DNA of 50,005 nt from Alphaproteobacteria bacterium (GTDB taxonomy: Bacteria; Pseudomonadota; Alphaproteobacteria; Rhizobiales; Beijerinckiaceae). The stretch covers positions 1 to 50,005 of the forward strand of contig JAJPHH010000174.1 of NCBI GenBank assembly GCA_021325385.1. The letters are read 5' to 3'. A program made the translations under genes and the position numbers. The notes under the pieces were generated by a model. It was given only the letters and a program-made list of their open reading frames with translations. It was not told where the DNA came from and made no database searches. Positions 32,803 to 42,534 of the stretch are shown one piece after another (positions within the stretch are counted from its first letter, which is position 1; each line of letters begins with the position of its first letter).

Positions 32803-34475
32803 CCAAAAATTCCAGGCAGGTCGAGCCCGTTCTCCTTCGCGCAGGCGATCGCTTCGTCATAGCCGGCGTCGGCATGGCGCATCACGCCGCTCGCCGGGTC
32901 GTTCCACAGGACGCGCTCGAGCCGCCGCGCCGCCTCGGGCGTGCCGTCGGCGACGATGACCATGCCGGCATGCTGCGAGAAGCCGATGCCGACGCCGCCG
33001 CCGTGATGCAAGGAGACCCAGGTCGCGCCTGACGCGCAGTTGAGGAGCGCGTTCAGCATCGGCCAATCGGAGACCGCGTCGGACCCGTCCTTCATCGCCT
33101 CGGTCTCGCGATTGGGCGAGGCGACCGAGCCCGAATCGAGATGGTCGCGGCCGATCACGATTGGCGCCTTCAATTCGCCTTTGGCGACCATTTCGTTGAA
33201 GGCGAGGCCGAGGCGGTGGCGATCGCCGAGCCCGACCCAGCAGATGCGCGCCGGCAAGCCCTGGAACTTGATGCGCGTCCGCGCCATGTCGAGCCAAGTG
33301 TGAAGATGCTTGTTGTCGGGCAGAAGCTCCTTCACGCGGGCGTCGGTACGATAAATATCCTCGGGATCGCCCGACAGCGCGCACCAGCGGAAGGGTCCGA
33401 CGCCGCGGCAAAAGAGCGGCCGGATGTAAGCCGGCACGAAGCCGGGAAAGTCGAAGGCGTCGTCGACGCCTTCCTCCTTCGCCATCTGGCGGATATTGTT
33501 GCCATAATCGAGCGTCGGCACGCCCTTGCGATAGAAATCGAGCATCGCCCGCACATGCTCGGCCATTGACGCGCGCGCGGCTTTCTCGACGGCTTTCGGA
33601 TCGCGGTCGCGGCGCGCCTCCCATTCCGCCAAAGTCCAGCCTTTCGGCAGATAGCCATTGACGGGATCATGCGCCGAAGTCTGGTCGGTGACCACGTCAG
33701 GCTTGACGCCGCGCCGCGCCAGTTCCGGAAAAATCTCGGCCGCATTGCCGAGCAGGCCGACGGAAACCGGTTTTTTCGCGCGGCAGGATTCCTCGATCAT
33801 CGCCAGCGCCTCGTCGAGGCCGCGCGCCTGCCGGTCGAGATAGCCGGTGCGCAGCCGCATCTCGATGCGGCTTGCTTGGCATTCGACGGCGAGCAGCGAC
33901 GCGCCGGCCATGGTCGCGGCGAGCGGCTGGGCGCCGCCCATGCCGCCGAGCCCGGCGGTCAGAATCCACTTGCCGGAAAGATCGCCGCCATAATGCCGGC
34001 GGCCCACTTCGACGAACGTTTCGTACGTCCCCTGCACGATGCCCTGGCTGCCGATGTAAATCCACGAGCCGGCGGTCATCTGGCCGAACATGATCAGGCC
34101 CTTGCGGTCGAGCTCATGGAACTTGTCCCAGGTCGCCCAATGCGGCACGATGTTGGAGTTGGCGATGAGCACGCGCGGCGCGTCGGCGTGAGTGCGGAAC
34201 ACCCCGACCGGCTTGCCCGACTGGATCAGCAGAGTTTGATCGGCCTCGAGGCTGCGCAATGCCGCAACGATGCGGTCGAACGAATTCCAATCGCGCGCGG
34301 CGCGGCCGATGCCGCCATAGACGATGAGCTCGCTCGGCCGTTCGGCGACGTCAGGATCGAGATTGTTCATCAGCATGCGAAGCGGGGCTTCGGTGAGCCA
34401 GGACTTGGCGGAAATATCCGGGCCGCGCGGCGCGCGGATGACGCGGGCGTTGTCGATGCGGGGATTGGCGGTCAT
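32799..34475 (-). CDS. hutU: Urocanate hydratase
   Basis: 558 residues, normal for urocanase. It converts urocanate to 4-imidazolone-5-propionate with tightly bound NAD+ in the second step of histidine breakdown. Visible family landmarks are [37 protein letters not shown], the NAD-binding [28 protein letters not shown] with the active-site cysteine at C412, and [19 protein letters not shown]. It is the last gene of hutI-hutH-hutG-hutU, 131 bp after hutG; the gap holds a palindromic repeat. The ribosome site is GAGG, 5 bp before the ATG. Confidence 0.98.
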   Translation of the reverse strand: MTANPRIDNARVIRAPRGPDISAKSWLTEAPLRMLMNNLDPDVAERPSELIVYGGIGRAARDWNSFDRIVAALRSLEADQTLLIQSGKPVGVFRTHADAPRVLIANSNIVPHWATWDKFHELDRKGLIMFGQMTAGSWIYIGSQGIVQGTYETFVEVGRRHYGGDLSGKWILTAGLGGMGGAQPLAATMAGASLLAVECQASRIEMRLRTGYLDRQARGLDEALAMIEESCRAKKPVSVGLLGNAAEIFPELARRGVKPDVVTDQTSAHDPVNGYLPKGWTLAEWEARRDRDPKAVEKAARASMAEHVRAMLDFYRKGVPTLDYGNNIRQMAKEEGVDDAFDFPGFVPAYIRPLFCRGVGPFRWCALSGDPEDIYRTDARVKELLPDNKHLHTWLDMARTRIKFQGLPARICWVGLGDRHRLGLAFNEMVAKGELKAPIVIGRDHLDSGSVASPNRETEAMKDGSDAVSDWPMLNALLNCASGATWVSLHHGGGVGIGFSQHAGMVIVADGTPEAARRLERVLWNDPASGVMRHADAGYDEAIACAKENGLDLPGIFG

Positions 34476-34505
34476 GGCGGCCTCGCGACGGGTTTTGATG
34501 AAGCG

Positions 34506-34594
34506 CCGTCATTGCGAGGAGCGAAGCGACGAAGCAATCCATTCGTAGGGCCGAGCCCTATGACTGGATTGCTTCGCTTCGCTCGCAATGACGG
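34506..34594. repeat. Palindromic intergenic repeat (CATTGCGAG family), copy D
   Basis: 89 bp, from CCGTCATTGCGAGGAGCGAA to TTCGCTCGCAATGACGG. It fills most of the hutG-hutU gap inside the hut operon, so it is likely transcribed and could lower hutU expression or stabilise upstream mRNA. Confidence 0.87.
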
Positions 34595-34606
34595 AGGATG
34601 CATGAG

Positions 34607-35425
34607 CTATGAGCCGTGGCCGATCCAAGCGAGGATCGTCGAAAAGATTTTCTCGATCACGCCGCGCGTCGGCGCCGCGTAATCCGCGTCATAAGGCGCC
34701 GGCCAATTGCTCGCGTCGACCGATTGCGGCTCGCGCAGATAGGCGCGGCAGGCGAGCTCCATCTGCAGCGCGTGCACGCCCTCGGCGGGCCTACCATAAC
34801 GCCGCGTGATCCAGCCGCCCTTGAAACGTCCGTCGACGACGAAGCTCCGCCCGCTTGCGGCGAGGTCATCCCTCACGGCGGCGATGAGCGCCGGATCGGC
34901 GCTGGCGCCGCCATTGGTCCCGAGATTGTACGACGGCAATTCGCCGTCGAACAGACGCGGGATCGCCGAACGGATCGAATGGCAATCATAGAGCGCGATG
35001 CGGCGATGCTTGCTGCGCAGACGCTCGATCTCGCGACGAAGCGCGGCGTGATAGGGATCGAAATAGGCGCCGCGCCGTTCGGCGATTTCCCCCGCGTTCG
35101 GCGTCTCGCCGCGATAGAGCGGCTCGCCGTCGAAGGTGATCGTCGGGCAAAGCTCCGTCGTCGCCAGGCCAGGATAGAGCGAGGCGCCGGAAGGATCGCG
35201 GTTCACGTCGATCACGCTGCGCGAAATTGTCGTGCGAATGACCGTCGCGCCGAGGCCGGCGGCGAAATCATAAAGCTGCTCGATATGCCAATCGGCGTCC
35301 TTGCGCGCGAGCCAAGGGGAGACGAATCGCCGCTCATAGGGACCAAGGTCGAGGCCGGTATGCGGAATGCTGACCAGAAGCGGCGCTTCGCCCTCCGTCA
35401 CTTCGAGCCAAGCCGGATCGGTCAC
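34607..35425 (-). CDS. hutG: N-formylglutamate deformylase (N-formylglutamate amidohydrolase)
   Basis: 272-residue zinc-dependent hydrolase that releases formate and glutamate from N-formylglutamate, the last step of the five-step hut pathway. Landmarks are [13 protein letters not shown] near the N-terminus, [40 protein letters not shown] and [11 protein letters not shown]. It starts with GTG, overlapping the hutH stop (GTGA). Its presence together with hutF, rather than a formiminoglutamase-only route, fixes the pathway variant. Confidence 0.95.
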   Translation of the reverse strand: MTDPAWLEVTEGEAPLLVSIPHTGLDLGPYERRFVSPWLARKDADWHIEQLYDFAAGLGATVIRTTISRSVIDVNRDPSGASLYPGLATTELCPTITFDGEPLYRGETPNAGEIAERRGAYFDPYHAALRREIERLRSKHRRIALYDCHSIRSAIPRLFDGELPSYNLGTNGGASADPALIAAVRDDLAASGRSFVVDGRFKGGWITRRYGRPAEGVHALQMELACRAYLREPQSVDASNWPAPYDADYAAPTRGVIEKIFSTILAWIGHGS

Positions 35426-36960
35426 CGCCGCGCCTCGCAGATCGAGGGGAGGGCGCCGCCGACCGCGTCGATCGCGCCGCCGCTGCGAATGAAAGCGGTC
35501 GCGGTTTCGATATCGGGCTGCAAGAGCCGGTCGTCGTCGAGATGCGCGATCCTTGCTCTTGTCGCCGCGCGCAACGCTTCGAGCCGGCCGCTCGATGCGA
35601 GGGGCGCGTGAAAATCGCAGCCCTGCGCCGCGACCATCAGCTCGATTCCGACAATGGCGAAGGCGTTATCGATCATCGCCTGAAGGCGGCGCGCGCCATG
35701 CGCGGCCATCGAGACATGATCTTCCTGATTGGCCGAAGTCGGAATCGAATCGACGCTCGCCGGATAGGCGCGGCTCTTGTTTTCCGAGACCAGCGCCGCG
35801 GCGGCGACTTGCGGAATCATGAAGCCGGAATTCAAGCCGGGCTTCGGCGTCAGGAAGGCCGGCAGGCCGGACAAAGCCGGATCGACCAGCATGGCGATGC
35901 GCCGTTCGGCCAGCGAGCCGATCTCGCAGACGGCGAGCGCCATCATGTCGGCGGCGAAGGCGACGGGTTCGGCGTGGAAATTGCCGCCGGAAAGGGCGGC
36001 GTCGTCTTCGGCGAAAACGAGCGGATTGTCGGAGACGCCGTTGGCTTCGTCTTCGAGCGTCGCCGCCGCCTGCCGCAGCACGTCGAGCGCCGCGCCCATC
36101 ACTTGCGGCTGGCAGCGCAGGCAGTACGGATCTTGCACGCGCTCGTCGCCGACGAGATGCGAGGCGCGGATCGCGCTGCCCTCCATCAGCGCGCGCAAAG
36201 CCGCGGCGACTTCGATCTGGCCGCGATGCCTGCGCAACGCGTGGATGCGCGGGTCGAACGGCGCGTCCGAGCCGCGCGCGGCGTCGGTCGACAGCGCGCC
36301 GGTCGTCAGCGCCGAGCGAAAAAGGATTTCCGCCTCGAACAGCGCCGCCAAGGCGTGCGCGGTCGAGAATTGCGTGCCGTTGAGCAGCGCGAGGCCTTCC
36401 TTGGGGCCGAGCGCGATCGGCGCCAGGCCCGCCGCGGCCAGGGCTTGCGGCGCGGGCAGGCGCTCGCCATTGACGTACGCTTCGCCGACGCCGATCATCA
36501 CGGCCGTCATATGGGCGAGCGGCGCCAGATCGCCGGAGGCGCCGACAGAGCCTTGCGCCGGCACGACGGGAAGGACCGAGCGTTCGAGCATCGCGGCCAG
36601 CAGAGCGAAAGTCTCGAGACTCACGCCCGAAGCGCCTTGCGCCAGCGAAGCGAGTTTCAGCGCCATCATCAGCCTGACGATCTTCTGCGGCGTCGGCTCG
36701 CCGACGCCCGCGGCGTGCGAAAGGACGATGTTCCGCTGCAGTTTGGCGAGATCGCCGGCGTCGATCCTGACCGAGGCGAGCTTGCCGAAGCCGGTATTCA
36801 AGCCATAGACCGGCTCGCCTCTGGCGAGGATGCGCGCGACTGCCGCCGCGCTCGCGGCGATTCGCTCGCGGCAGGACGGATCGAGCCGAAAGCCTGCGCC
36901 GCGATAGATCGCTCGCCAATCGGCAAGAGACGCCTGGCCGGCCGCGATGGTCGCGCTCAC
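35422..36960 (-). CDS. hutH: Histidine ammonia-lyase
   Basis: 512 residues. It deaminates L-histidine to urocanate, the entry step of the pathway. The autocatalytic MIO cofactor triad Ala-Ser-Gly is A141-S142-G143 in [15 protein letters not shown]; the Pseudomonas enzyme uses Ser143, so the position agrees. Other landmarks are [40 protein letters not shown] and the late [15 protein letters not shown]. The start is the GTG at 36960, which overlaps the hutI stop as GTGA; the frame is open further upstream only on top of hutI. Confidence 0.97.
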   Translation of the reverse strand: MSATIAAGQASLADWRAIYRGAGFRLDPSCRERIAASAAAVARILARGEPVYGLNTGFGKLASVRIDAGDLAKLQRNIVLSHAAGVGEPTPQKIVRLMMALKLASLAQGASGVSLETFALLAAMLERSVLPVVPAQGSVGASGDLAPLAHMTAVMIGVGEAYVNGERLPAPQALAAAGLAPIALGPKEGLALLNGTQFSTAHALAALFEAEILFRSALTTGALSTDAARGSDAPFDPRIHALRRHRGQIEVAAALRALMEGSAIRASHLVGDERVQDPYCLRCQPQVMGAALDVLRQAAATLEDEANGVSDNPLVFAEDDAALSGGNFHAEPVAFAADMMALAVCEIGSLAERRIAMLVDPALSGLPAFLTPKPGLNSGFMIPQVAAAALVSENKSRAYPASVDSIPTSANQEDHVSMAAHGARRLQAMIDNAFAIVGIELMVAAQGCDFHAPLASSGRLEALRAATRARIAHLDDDRLLQPDIETATAFIRSGGAIDAVGGALPSICEARR

Positions 36961-38180
36961 TGTCCCCTCCAAACGCGCGCGTGGAGAGGATTGAAGCCGA
37001 GACGGTAGACGAGCTCGGCCGGCCGCTCGATATCCCAGATCGCCAAGTCCGCCCGCTTGCCCGGCTCGAGCGTACCGGTCTCGGCTTGCAAGCCCAGCGC
37101 GCGGGCGGCCTCGCGCGTGACGCCGGCGATACATTCCTCGACATTCATCCGAAACAGGGTCGCCGCAAGATTCATCGCCAGCAATAGCGAGGTCAGCGGC
37201 GAGGTGCCGGGATTGCAATCGGTCGCGACCGCCATTTTAACTCCGCGGCGGCGGAAGAGTTCTATCGGCGGGCGCTGCGTCTCGCGGATGAAATAATACG
37301 CGCCGGGCAGCATCACAGCGACCGTACCGGCCGCGGCCATGGCGGCGGCGCCTGCTTCGTCGGCATATTCGAGATGGTCGGCGGAAAGCGCGCCGAAGCG
37401 GGCGGCGAGAGCCGCGCCGCCGAGATTGGACAATTGATCGGCATGCAGCTTGACCGGCAGACCATGCGCCTTGGCGGCGGCGAAGACGCGGGCGATTTCG
37501 TCCGGAGAAAAGGCGATGCTCTCGCAAAACCCGTCGACCGAATCGGCAAGTCCGGCGCGCGCGATGGCCGGGATCATCTCGTCGGCGACGGATTCGATGT
37601 ACCGGCCCTTGTCGCCGTCCATTTCCGGAGGCAAAGCGTGCGCGCCGAGAAACGTGGCGCAGATCGCGACGGGGCGCTCGTCGGCGAGCTTGCGCGCGGC
37701 GCGCAAGGATTTCGTCTCATTCGCCAGGTCGAGTCCATAGCCGGACTTGATTTCGATCGTGGTCGCGCCTTCTTTGATCAGCGCGTCGAGCCGCGGCAGG
37801 CTTTCTTTGACGAGGTTCTCTTCGCTGGCGGCGCGCAGCGCCTTCACTGACGAGAGGATGCCGCCGCCGGCGCGCGCGATCTCCTCGTACGAAGCGCCCG
37901 CAAGGCGCAATTCGAACTCCCGCGCGCGATCGCCGGCATGGACAAGATGAGTATGGCAATCGATCAGCCCCGGCGTGATCCAGCGGCCTTCGCAATTCAC
38001 GATTTCCGCGCCGTCGAGCATCGCCGCCGGCGCTTCGCTTTCCGGTCCGACATAGGCGATGCGGCCGCTTTCGGCGGCGAGCGCGCCGCGCTCGACGATC
38101 GCCAGCCCCGGCGCGCCTTCGGCGAGCGTCGCCAGGCGCGCATTGCGCCAGACGCGCCTTTCCGCCGCTTGCGCCGCCAT
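36957..38180 (-). CDS. hutI: Imidazolonepropionase
   Basis: 407-residue amidohydrolase that opens the imidazolone ring to N-formimidoyl-L-glutamate, the third pathway step. The metal-binding motifs are [22 protein letters not shown] and the DCNPGTSP loop; the typical [10 protein letters not shown] is also present. The start is the ATG at 38180; the open frame upstream crosses the HutC operator and the hutF start and is not used. It heads the minus-strand hut operon and is divergent from hutF-hutC. Confidence 0.97.
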   Translation of the reverse strand: MAAQAAERRVWRNARLATLAEGAPGLAIVERGALAAESGRIAYVGPESEAPAAMLDGAEIVNCEGRWITPGLIDCHTHLVHAGDRAREFELRLAGASYEEIARAGGGILSSVKALRAASEENLVKESLPRLDALIKEGATTIEIKSGYGLDLANETKSLRAARKLADERPVAICATFLGAHALPPEMDGDKGRYIESVADEMIPAIARAGLADSVDGFCESIAFSPDEIARVFAAAKAHGLPVKLHADQLSNLGGAALAARFGALSADHLEYADEAGAAAMAAAGTVAVMLPGAYYFIRETQRPPIELFRRRGVKMAVATDCNPGTSPLTSLLLAMNLAATLFRMNVEECIAGVTREAARALGLQAETGTLEPGKRADLAIWDIERPAELVYRLGFNPLHARVWRGQ

Positions 38181-38211
38181 CGCCGCCAATCCGCTTTGTC
38201 CGTCGCTCCGG

Positions 38212-38229
38212 ATAATGTATATACATAAT
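38212..38229. promoter_or_regulatory. HutC operator: palindrome with TGTATATACA core
   Basis: TGTATATACA (38216-38225) extends to a perfect 12-bp palindrome (ATGTATATACAT) and to 18 bp with one mismatched pair. It sits in the 73-bp divergent gap between hutI and hutF, so one site can control both operons. TGTA-N2-TACA is the known HutC recognition pattern in proteobacteria. hutC itself is in the controlled hutF operon, implying autoregulation. Confidence 0.85.
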
Positions 38230-38253
38230 AGAGAGGAGGGCAAGTCGCCGCCG

Positions 38254-39606
38254 ATGCAAGCCGTGCATGCGAAAAGCGCGCTGACGCCGCAAGGCTGGCT
38301 CGGCGATGCGCGTCTCGTCATCGAGGCGGGCGTCATTCGCCGCGTGGAAGCCGGGGTTTCGCCGCAACCGGACGACGAGCGTTGCGACCTGATCGTCCCC
38401 GGCATGCCCAACCTACACAGCCACGCGTTTCAGCGCGGCATGGCCGGCCTCGCCGAAACGCGAGGCCCGGCGGCGGACAATTTTTGGACCTGGCGCGAAG
38501 CGATGTACCGTTTCGCGCTGACCATGTCGCCCGACGATGTCGAGGCCGTCGCGGCCATGCTCTATGTCGAGATGTTGGAGGCGGGGTTCACCCGCGTCGG
38601 AGAGTTTCACTATCTGCATCACGATCGCGACGGCCGGCCCTATGCGGCGATCGGCGAGATGGCCGCGCGCATCGCCGCGGCGGCGTTCGAGAGCGGCCTC
38701 CGGCTCACTTTGTTGCCGTGTTTCTACGCCCACGCGACCTTTGGCGGCGCGCCGCCGCGTCCCGAGCAGCGGCGGTTCGTCTGCGATCTCGACGGGTTCG
38801 CGCGGCTCGTCGAAGAAGCGCGCGCGGCGATCGCGGCGCTTTCCGGCGCAGGGTTGGGCCTCGCGCCGCATAGCCTGCGCGCGGTCACGACCGAGGAGCT
38901 CGCCGCAATCGTCGCGATGGCCGGCCCGGCGCCGATCCATATCCATGTCGCCGAGCAGACGAAGGAGGTGGAGGATTGCCTAGCTTGGCGTCACGCACGC
39001 CCGATCGAGCACTTGCTGGGCGTGGCGCCGGTCGATCAGCGCTGGTGCCTGATCCACGCGACGCACGCGACCAAGACCGAGATTGTGCGGATCGCGTCGA
39101 GCGGCGCGACTGTCGGCCTCTGTCCCGTGACAGAGGCCAATCTCGGCGACGGTACGTTCGGCGCGGCGCAATTTCGCGTGCAAGGCGGGCGCTTTGGAAT
39201 CGGCTCGGATTCGAATGTGCTGATCGGCGTCGCTGACGAATTGCGTCAGCTCGAATATGCCCAACGCCTCGCCTTGCGCGAGCGCAACGTGATTGGCGAC
39301 GCCAAAGCGTCGACGGGCAGGGCGCTGTTCGAGGCGGCCTTGCGGGGCGGCGGCGCGGCGCTTGCCGCGCCGGCGCGGCTGGAGCCCGGCGCGCCGGCCG
39401 ATTTCGTCTCGCTGCGACGCGACCATGCGCTGGTCGACGGGCTCAAGCCCGACGGCGCGCTCGATGCGTGGATATTCGTCGACAGCGGTCTCGTCGATCG
39501 CGTTTGGGTCGGGGGCGAAAAGCTGGTGGAGAATGGTCGGCATAGACGCCGCGACGCGATCGAAACGCGGTTCCGCAGCGCGATCCGGAGCTTGCGCGCG
39601 GCATGA
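38254..39606 (+). CDS. hutF: Formimidoylglutamate deiminase
   Basis: 450-residue amidohydrolase that deaminates N-formimidoyl-L-glutamate to N-formyl-L-glutamate, the fourth step of the five-step pathway. The zinc and substrate motifs are [33 protein letters not shown] and [12 protein letters not shown]. The start at 38254 follows GGAGGG by a rather long spacing of about 14 bp. An in-frame ATG at 38215 would lie within the HutC operator, so I prefer 38254. The stop overlaps hutC (ATGA). Confidence 0.96.
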   Translation: MQAVHAKSALTPQGWLGDARLVIEAGVIRRVEAGVSPQPDDERCDLIVPGMPNLHSHAFQRGMAGLAETRGPAADNFWTWREAMYRFALTMSPDDVEAVAAMLYVEMLEAGFTRVGEFHYLHHDRDGRPYAAIGEMAARIAAAAFESGLRLTLLPCFYAHATFGGAPPRPEQRRFVCDLDGFARLVEEARAAIAALSGAGLGLAPHSLRAVTTEELAAIVAMAGPAPIHIHVAEQTKEVEDCLAWRHARPIEHLLGVAPVDQRWCLIHATHATKTEIVRIASSGATVGLCPVTEANLGDGTFGAAQFRVQGGRFGIGSDSNVLIGVADELRQLEYAQRLALRERNVIGDAKASTGRALFEAALRGGGAALAAPARLEPGAPADFVSLRRDHALVDGLKPDGALDAWIFVDSGLVDRVWVGGEKLVENGRHRRRDAIETRFRSAIRSLRAA

Positions 39607-40394
39607 TGGAGGAGGCGGCCTCTCGTCGGATCGCCAATATGCGCGTCGCCGCCAGCGCGGAGAGGGCGCCGCTTTCGCTCCATCAGCGCATTCTCGCGGA
39701 CATCGAAGCACGCATCCTTTCCGGCGAGTGGCCGCCCGGCTATCGCGTTCCGTTCGAGCATGAGCTGACGGCCCAGTACGGTTGCTCGCGGATGACGGTG
39801 AGCAAGGTCCTGACGCAGCTCGCCAAGGCTGGACTCGTCGCGCGGCGGCGCAAGGCCGGCACGTTCGTCACCCGGCCGCATTCGCAGGCCGCTTTATTGG
39901 AAATCCACGACATCAAGGCGGAGGCTGCCGCGCTTGGCGGTCCCTATCGCTTCGAGATCGCCGGCCGTCGAAAATGCAAGATCACGCGGGCCGATCGCGA
40001 GCGGCTCGAGGTCCCTGCGTCGACTTCTGCGCTCGAACTGACCTGCCGCCATTTCGCCGGCGCGCAGCCCTTCTGCCTCGAAGAGCGGCTGATCAATCTC
40101 ACCGCCGTACCCGAAGCGGAGAATGAGCCTTTCTCCGAACTGTCGCCCGGCGCCTGGCTGGTCCAGCGCGTGCCATGGACCGCCGCCGAGCACAAGATTC
40201 GCGCGACCGGCGCCGACCAGCGGACCGCCGCTGCGCTGGCCATTGTCGAAGGCTCGCCATGCTTGGTGATCGAGCGGCGCACCTGGCGCGCGATAGAACC
40301 GGTGACCTTCGTCAAGCTCACCTATCCGGCCGCGGCGCACGAATTGGTCGCGCGCTTCGCGCCGTCGCAGATGCAGGAAGCGCGGCGAGGCTAG
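39603..40394 (+). CDS. hutC: Histidine utilisation repressor HutC (GntR family, UTRA domain)
   Basis: 263 residues. The N-terminal GntR winged helix spans about 25-90 (HELTAQYGCSRMTVSKVLTQ and ARRRKAGTFVTRP). The C-terminal UTRA effector domain contains LELTCRHFAGAQPFCLEERLINL, WLVQRVPWTAAEHKIRA and LVIERRTWRAIEPVTFVKLTYP, all characteristic of HutC. It represses the hut genes and is released by urocanate in known systems. It overlaps hutF by 4 bp. The site at 38212-38229 is its likely operator. Confidence 0.95.
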   Translation: MMEEAASRRIANMRVAASAERAPLSLHQRILADIEARILSGEWPPGYRVPFEHELTAQYGCSRMTVSKVLTQLAKAGLVARRRKAGTFVTRPHSQAALLEIHDIKAEAAALGGPYRFEIAGRRKCKITRADRERLEVPASTSALELTCRHFAGAQPFCLEERLINLTAVPEAENEPFSELSPGAWLVQRVPWTAAEHKIRATGADQRTAAALAIVEGSPCLVIERRTWRAIEPVTFVKLTYPAAAHELVARFAPSQMQEARRG

Positions 40395-40715
40395 CGCCCC
40401 TTCGGAGCGCATGCGCGCGCAAGACGATCCGGACAAGTCCTCCCAGGTTTCGCGTCGATCCGCGCAAGGCGCGGGCTTGCGTCGCCGGATATGTTTGCGG
40501 AACAAAACAACATCCGAGATGTTCTTTGGCTGCTTCACCCAGAGGGAGGCTTCGATGATGAGCCCCGAGCGAGGGGGCCCTTTTTTTATCGCCCGGCGTC
40601 TTTCTATTTTCTCTCGTTTGTCCTGTTCCGTCATTGCTCCTTCTTTGATCGGAGGCGAGGACCGTGTTGAGGGCGCCTTGCGGCGGGGCGCCTTGCGCGC
40701 GACGAGGAGTCGCCG
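40395..40715. other. Intergenic region between hutC and the Nramp-like gene (leader/terminator)
   Basis: 321 bp without a convincing gene. The longest frame (40411-40719) has no ribosome site and an Arg/Ser-rich translation. It contains a terminator-like element at 40562-40587 and, near 40672-40702, a direct repeat of GGCGCCTTGCG. The space after the T-tract is long enough for the Nramp-like gene to have its own promoter or a regulated 5' leader. Confidence 0.5.
40562..40587 (+). terminator. Terminator-like element with T7 tract after hutC
   Basis: GCCCC (40562-40566) can pair with GGGGC (40574-40578); CC and TTTTTTT (40581-40587) follow. The stem is short. It may terminate hutFC transcription or act as an attenuator for the Nramp-like gene 128 bp downstream. 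Confidence 0.5.
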
Positions 40716-42014
40716 GTGAACGCGTCGCCGCCGCGATCGTTCACGAGGAGCAAACGGTCCGGTCGTCCAAGGCTTCGCGACATATTGGGGCCGGGCCTCG
40801 TCACCGGCGCGTCTGATGACGATCCAAGCGGGATCGCGACCTATTCGCAGGCGGGCGCGCAGTTCGGGTTCAGCCTCGGCTGGACCTTGCTTCTGACCTA
40901 TCCCCTGATGTGCGCGATTCAATTGATCAGCGCCCAGATCGGTCGCGTCACCGGCCTTGGGCTCGCCGGCAACATGCGTAGACATTGCCCGGCGCCCTTG
41001 CTATGGGCGCTCGTCGCTCTCCTCGTGGCGGCCAATACGATCAATCTCGGCGCGGACCTCGGCGCGATGTCGGCCGCGCTCAATCTGTTGCTCGGCGGTC
41101 CGACGCTGTTTTATGTGGCCGCTTTCGCCATCCTCACGGCGTTCCTCCAAGTCTATACGGACTATCCGCGCTATGCTTCGGCGCTTCGTTGGCTCACTCT
41201 GTCTCTGTTTGCCTATGTCGCGACCGTGTTCGTCGTCGGCGCGCCATGGGACGAGGTCGTCCGCGGCCTCGTCGCGCCCCGCATCGAGGTTTCATCCGAT
41301 TATCTGACCGTCGTGGTCGCGGTGTTCGGCACCACGATCAGCCCGTACCTTTTCTTTTGGCAAGCCGCCGAGGAGGTCGAGGCGGAGAAAGAGGACCCTC
41401 ATGCAGAGCCGCTGGTCCGGGCGCCGCGGCAGGCGACCCGGGAGCTTAAGCGCATCCAGCTCGATACGTTTGTCGGGATGGGTTTCTCGAATCTTATCGC
41501 GCTCTCCATCATGCTGACGACGGCAGCCACGCTGCATGCTCATGGCGTGACCGATATCCAGACTTCTTCGCAAGCCGCCGAGGCTCTGCGCCCGATCGCC
41601 GGCGGATTCGCCTTCACGCTGTTCGCGCTCGGCGTCGTCGGGACGGGATTGCTCGCGGTTCCGGTTCTGGCCGGCAGCGCCGCTTACGCGCTCGGCGAGG
41701 CCCTGAAATGGAGAGTGGGTCTCGCGCAGAAGCCCGGCCGCGCGCCAGCCTTTTACTTGACGATCGCCGCAGCGACAGTGGTGGGAGCGGCTTTGAACTT
41801 CACGCCCATCGATCCGATCAAAGCGCTGTTCTGGAGCGCCGTGATCAACGGCATCGTCGCGGTTCCGCTGATGGCGATGATCATGATCATGGCCTCGCGG
41901 CGCAGCGTCATGCGCGAGTTCACAATTCCCCTTTGGCAGAAGGTTCTTGGCTGGACCGCCACCTGCGCCATGATGGGAGCCGCTGTCGGAATGATCGCAG
42001 CCTGGCGCGGGTGA
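40716..42014 (+). CDS. Nramp-related metal ion transporter with non-canonical metal site
   Basis: 432 residues with about 11 hydrophobic helices, belonging to the Nramp (LeuT-fold) superfamily. In Mn/Fe Nramps the metal is held by DPGN in helix 1 and by a Met in MPHN of helix 6. Here helix 1 reads DDDPSGIATYSQ (34-45) and helix 6 reads TTISPYLFFWQ (206-216), so Met is replaced by Ser (S209) and His/Asn by Tyr/Leu. Such changes mark Nramp-related clades, including those that move Mg2+ or Al3+, so Mn/Fe transport should not be assumed. A charged cytoplasmic loop (QAAEEVEAEKEDPHAEP) follows helix 6. The ribosome site is GAGGAG; the start at 40716 is a GTG. Confidence 0.88.
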   Translation: MNASPPRSFTRSKRSGRPRLRDILGPGLVTGASDDDPSGIATYSQAGAQFGFSLGWTLLLTYPLMCAIQLISAQIGRVTGLGLAGNMRRHCPAPLLWALVALLVAANTINLGADLGAMSAALNLLLGGPTLFYVAAFAILTAFLQVYTDYPRYASALRWLTLSLFAYVATVFVVGAPWDEVVRGLVAPRIEVSSDYLTVVVAVFGTTISPYLFFWQAAEEVEAEKEDPHAEPLVRAPRQATRELKRIQLDTFVGMGFSNLIALSIMLTTAATLHAHGVTDIQTSSQAAEALRPIAGGFAFTLFALGVVGTGLLAVPVLAGSAAYALGEALKWRVGLAQKPGRAPAFYLTIAAATVVGAALNFTPIDPIKALFWSAVINGIVAVPLMAMIMIMASRRSVMREFTIPLWQKVLGWTATCAMMGAAVGMIAAWRG

Positions 42015-42021
42015 GCGGCGC

Positions 42022-42534
42022 TCACTCGATCGCGAGCGAGAAGGGCACGCCCTCCATGCAGGCTTCGCCGCGGCCGATCTCGGCGATCGCCTCGACCATG
42101 CGGCCGCCGCGGCCGAGAACGGCGTCGGCCAAGGCGACGAGCCGGGCGTTGGGCGTCGCCGTCGGCGAGGCGGCGCGAATCGCGCGGGCGATATCGCCCT
42201 CCTTGCGTTGGGGATTGAGCGCGCAAGCCGCGATGAACGCCGCCGCCGTCGAGCGGCTGACGCCGGCGAAGCAATGGACAAGCAGCGGCGCGATGCGATC
42301 CCACGAGCGGACGAAATCGAGCAATTTGTGGACGTGTTCTTCGCCGGGCAGGATGTGGCCGTCGACGGGTTCGATAATGTCGGAGACCGACAGGAACAGG
42401 TGGCGGTCGAGCGCGATCGCGGCGGGGCGCACGACCAGCGTGCCGGCTTGCAAAAGCGTCACCATCGAGCGCGCGCCAATCTCTTCGACCGCGGCTTCGA
42501 TCCGCGCCAACGAGCAGACATGAATGAACGACAT
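42022..42534 (-). CDS. Tyrosine/dual-specificity phosphatase-like protein
   Basis: 170-residue cytoplasmic protein of the cysteine-dependent phosphatase superfamily. The phosphate-binding P-loop is HCFAGVSRS (87-95), with nucleophile C88 and R94 (CX5R complete). A candidate general acid is D52 in LSVSDI. The small size and lack of other domains suggest a stand-alone phosphatase acting on phosphotyrosine, a nucleotide or an inositol phosphate; the substrate is unknown. It is convergent with the Nramp-like gene, with stops 7 bp apart. Confidence 0.85.
   Translation of the reverse strand: MSFIHVCSLARIEAAVEEIGARSMVTLLQAGTLVVRPAAIALDRHLFLSVSDIIEPVDGHILPGEEHVHKLLDFVRSWDRIAPLLVHCFAGVSRSTAAAFIAACALNPQRKEGDIARAIRAASPTATPNARLVALADAVLGRGGRMVEAIAEIGRGEACMEGVPFSLAIE

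Noticed and set aside
40501-40715. Possible known riboswitch (Mn yybP-ykoY, M-box, mini-ykkC) before the Nramp-like gene
   Set aside because: I could not find the conserved loop sequences of any of these classes. It is kept only as an unexplained leader.
40411-40719. 102-codon frame between hutC and the Nramp-like gene
   Set aside because: No Shine-Dalgarno, Arg/Ser-rich translation, and it crosses the hairpin and T7 tract. It is more likely leader or terminator DNA.
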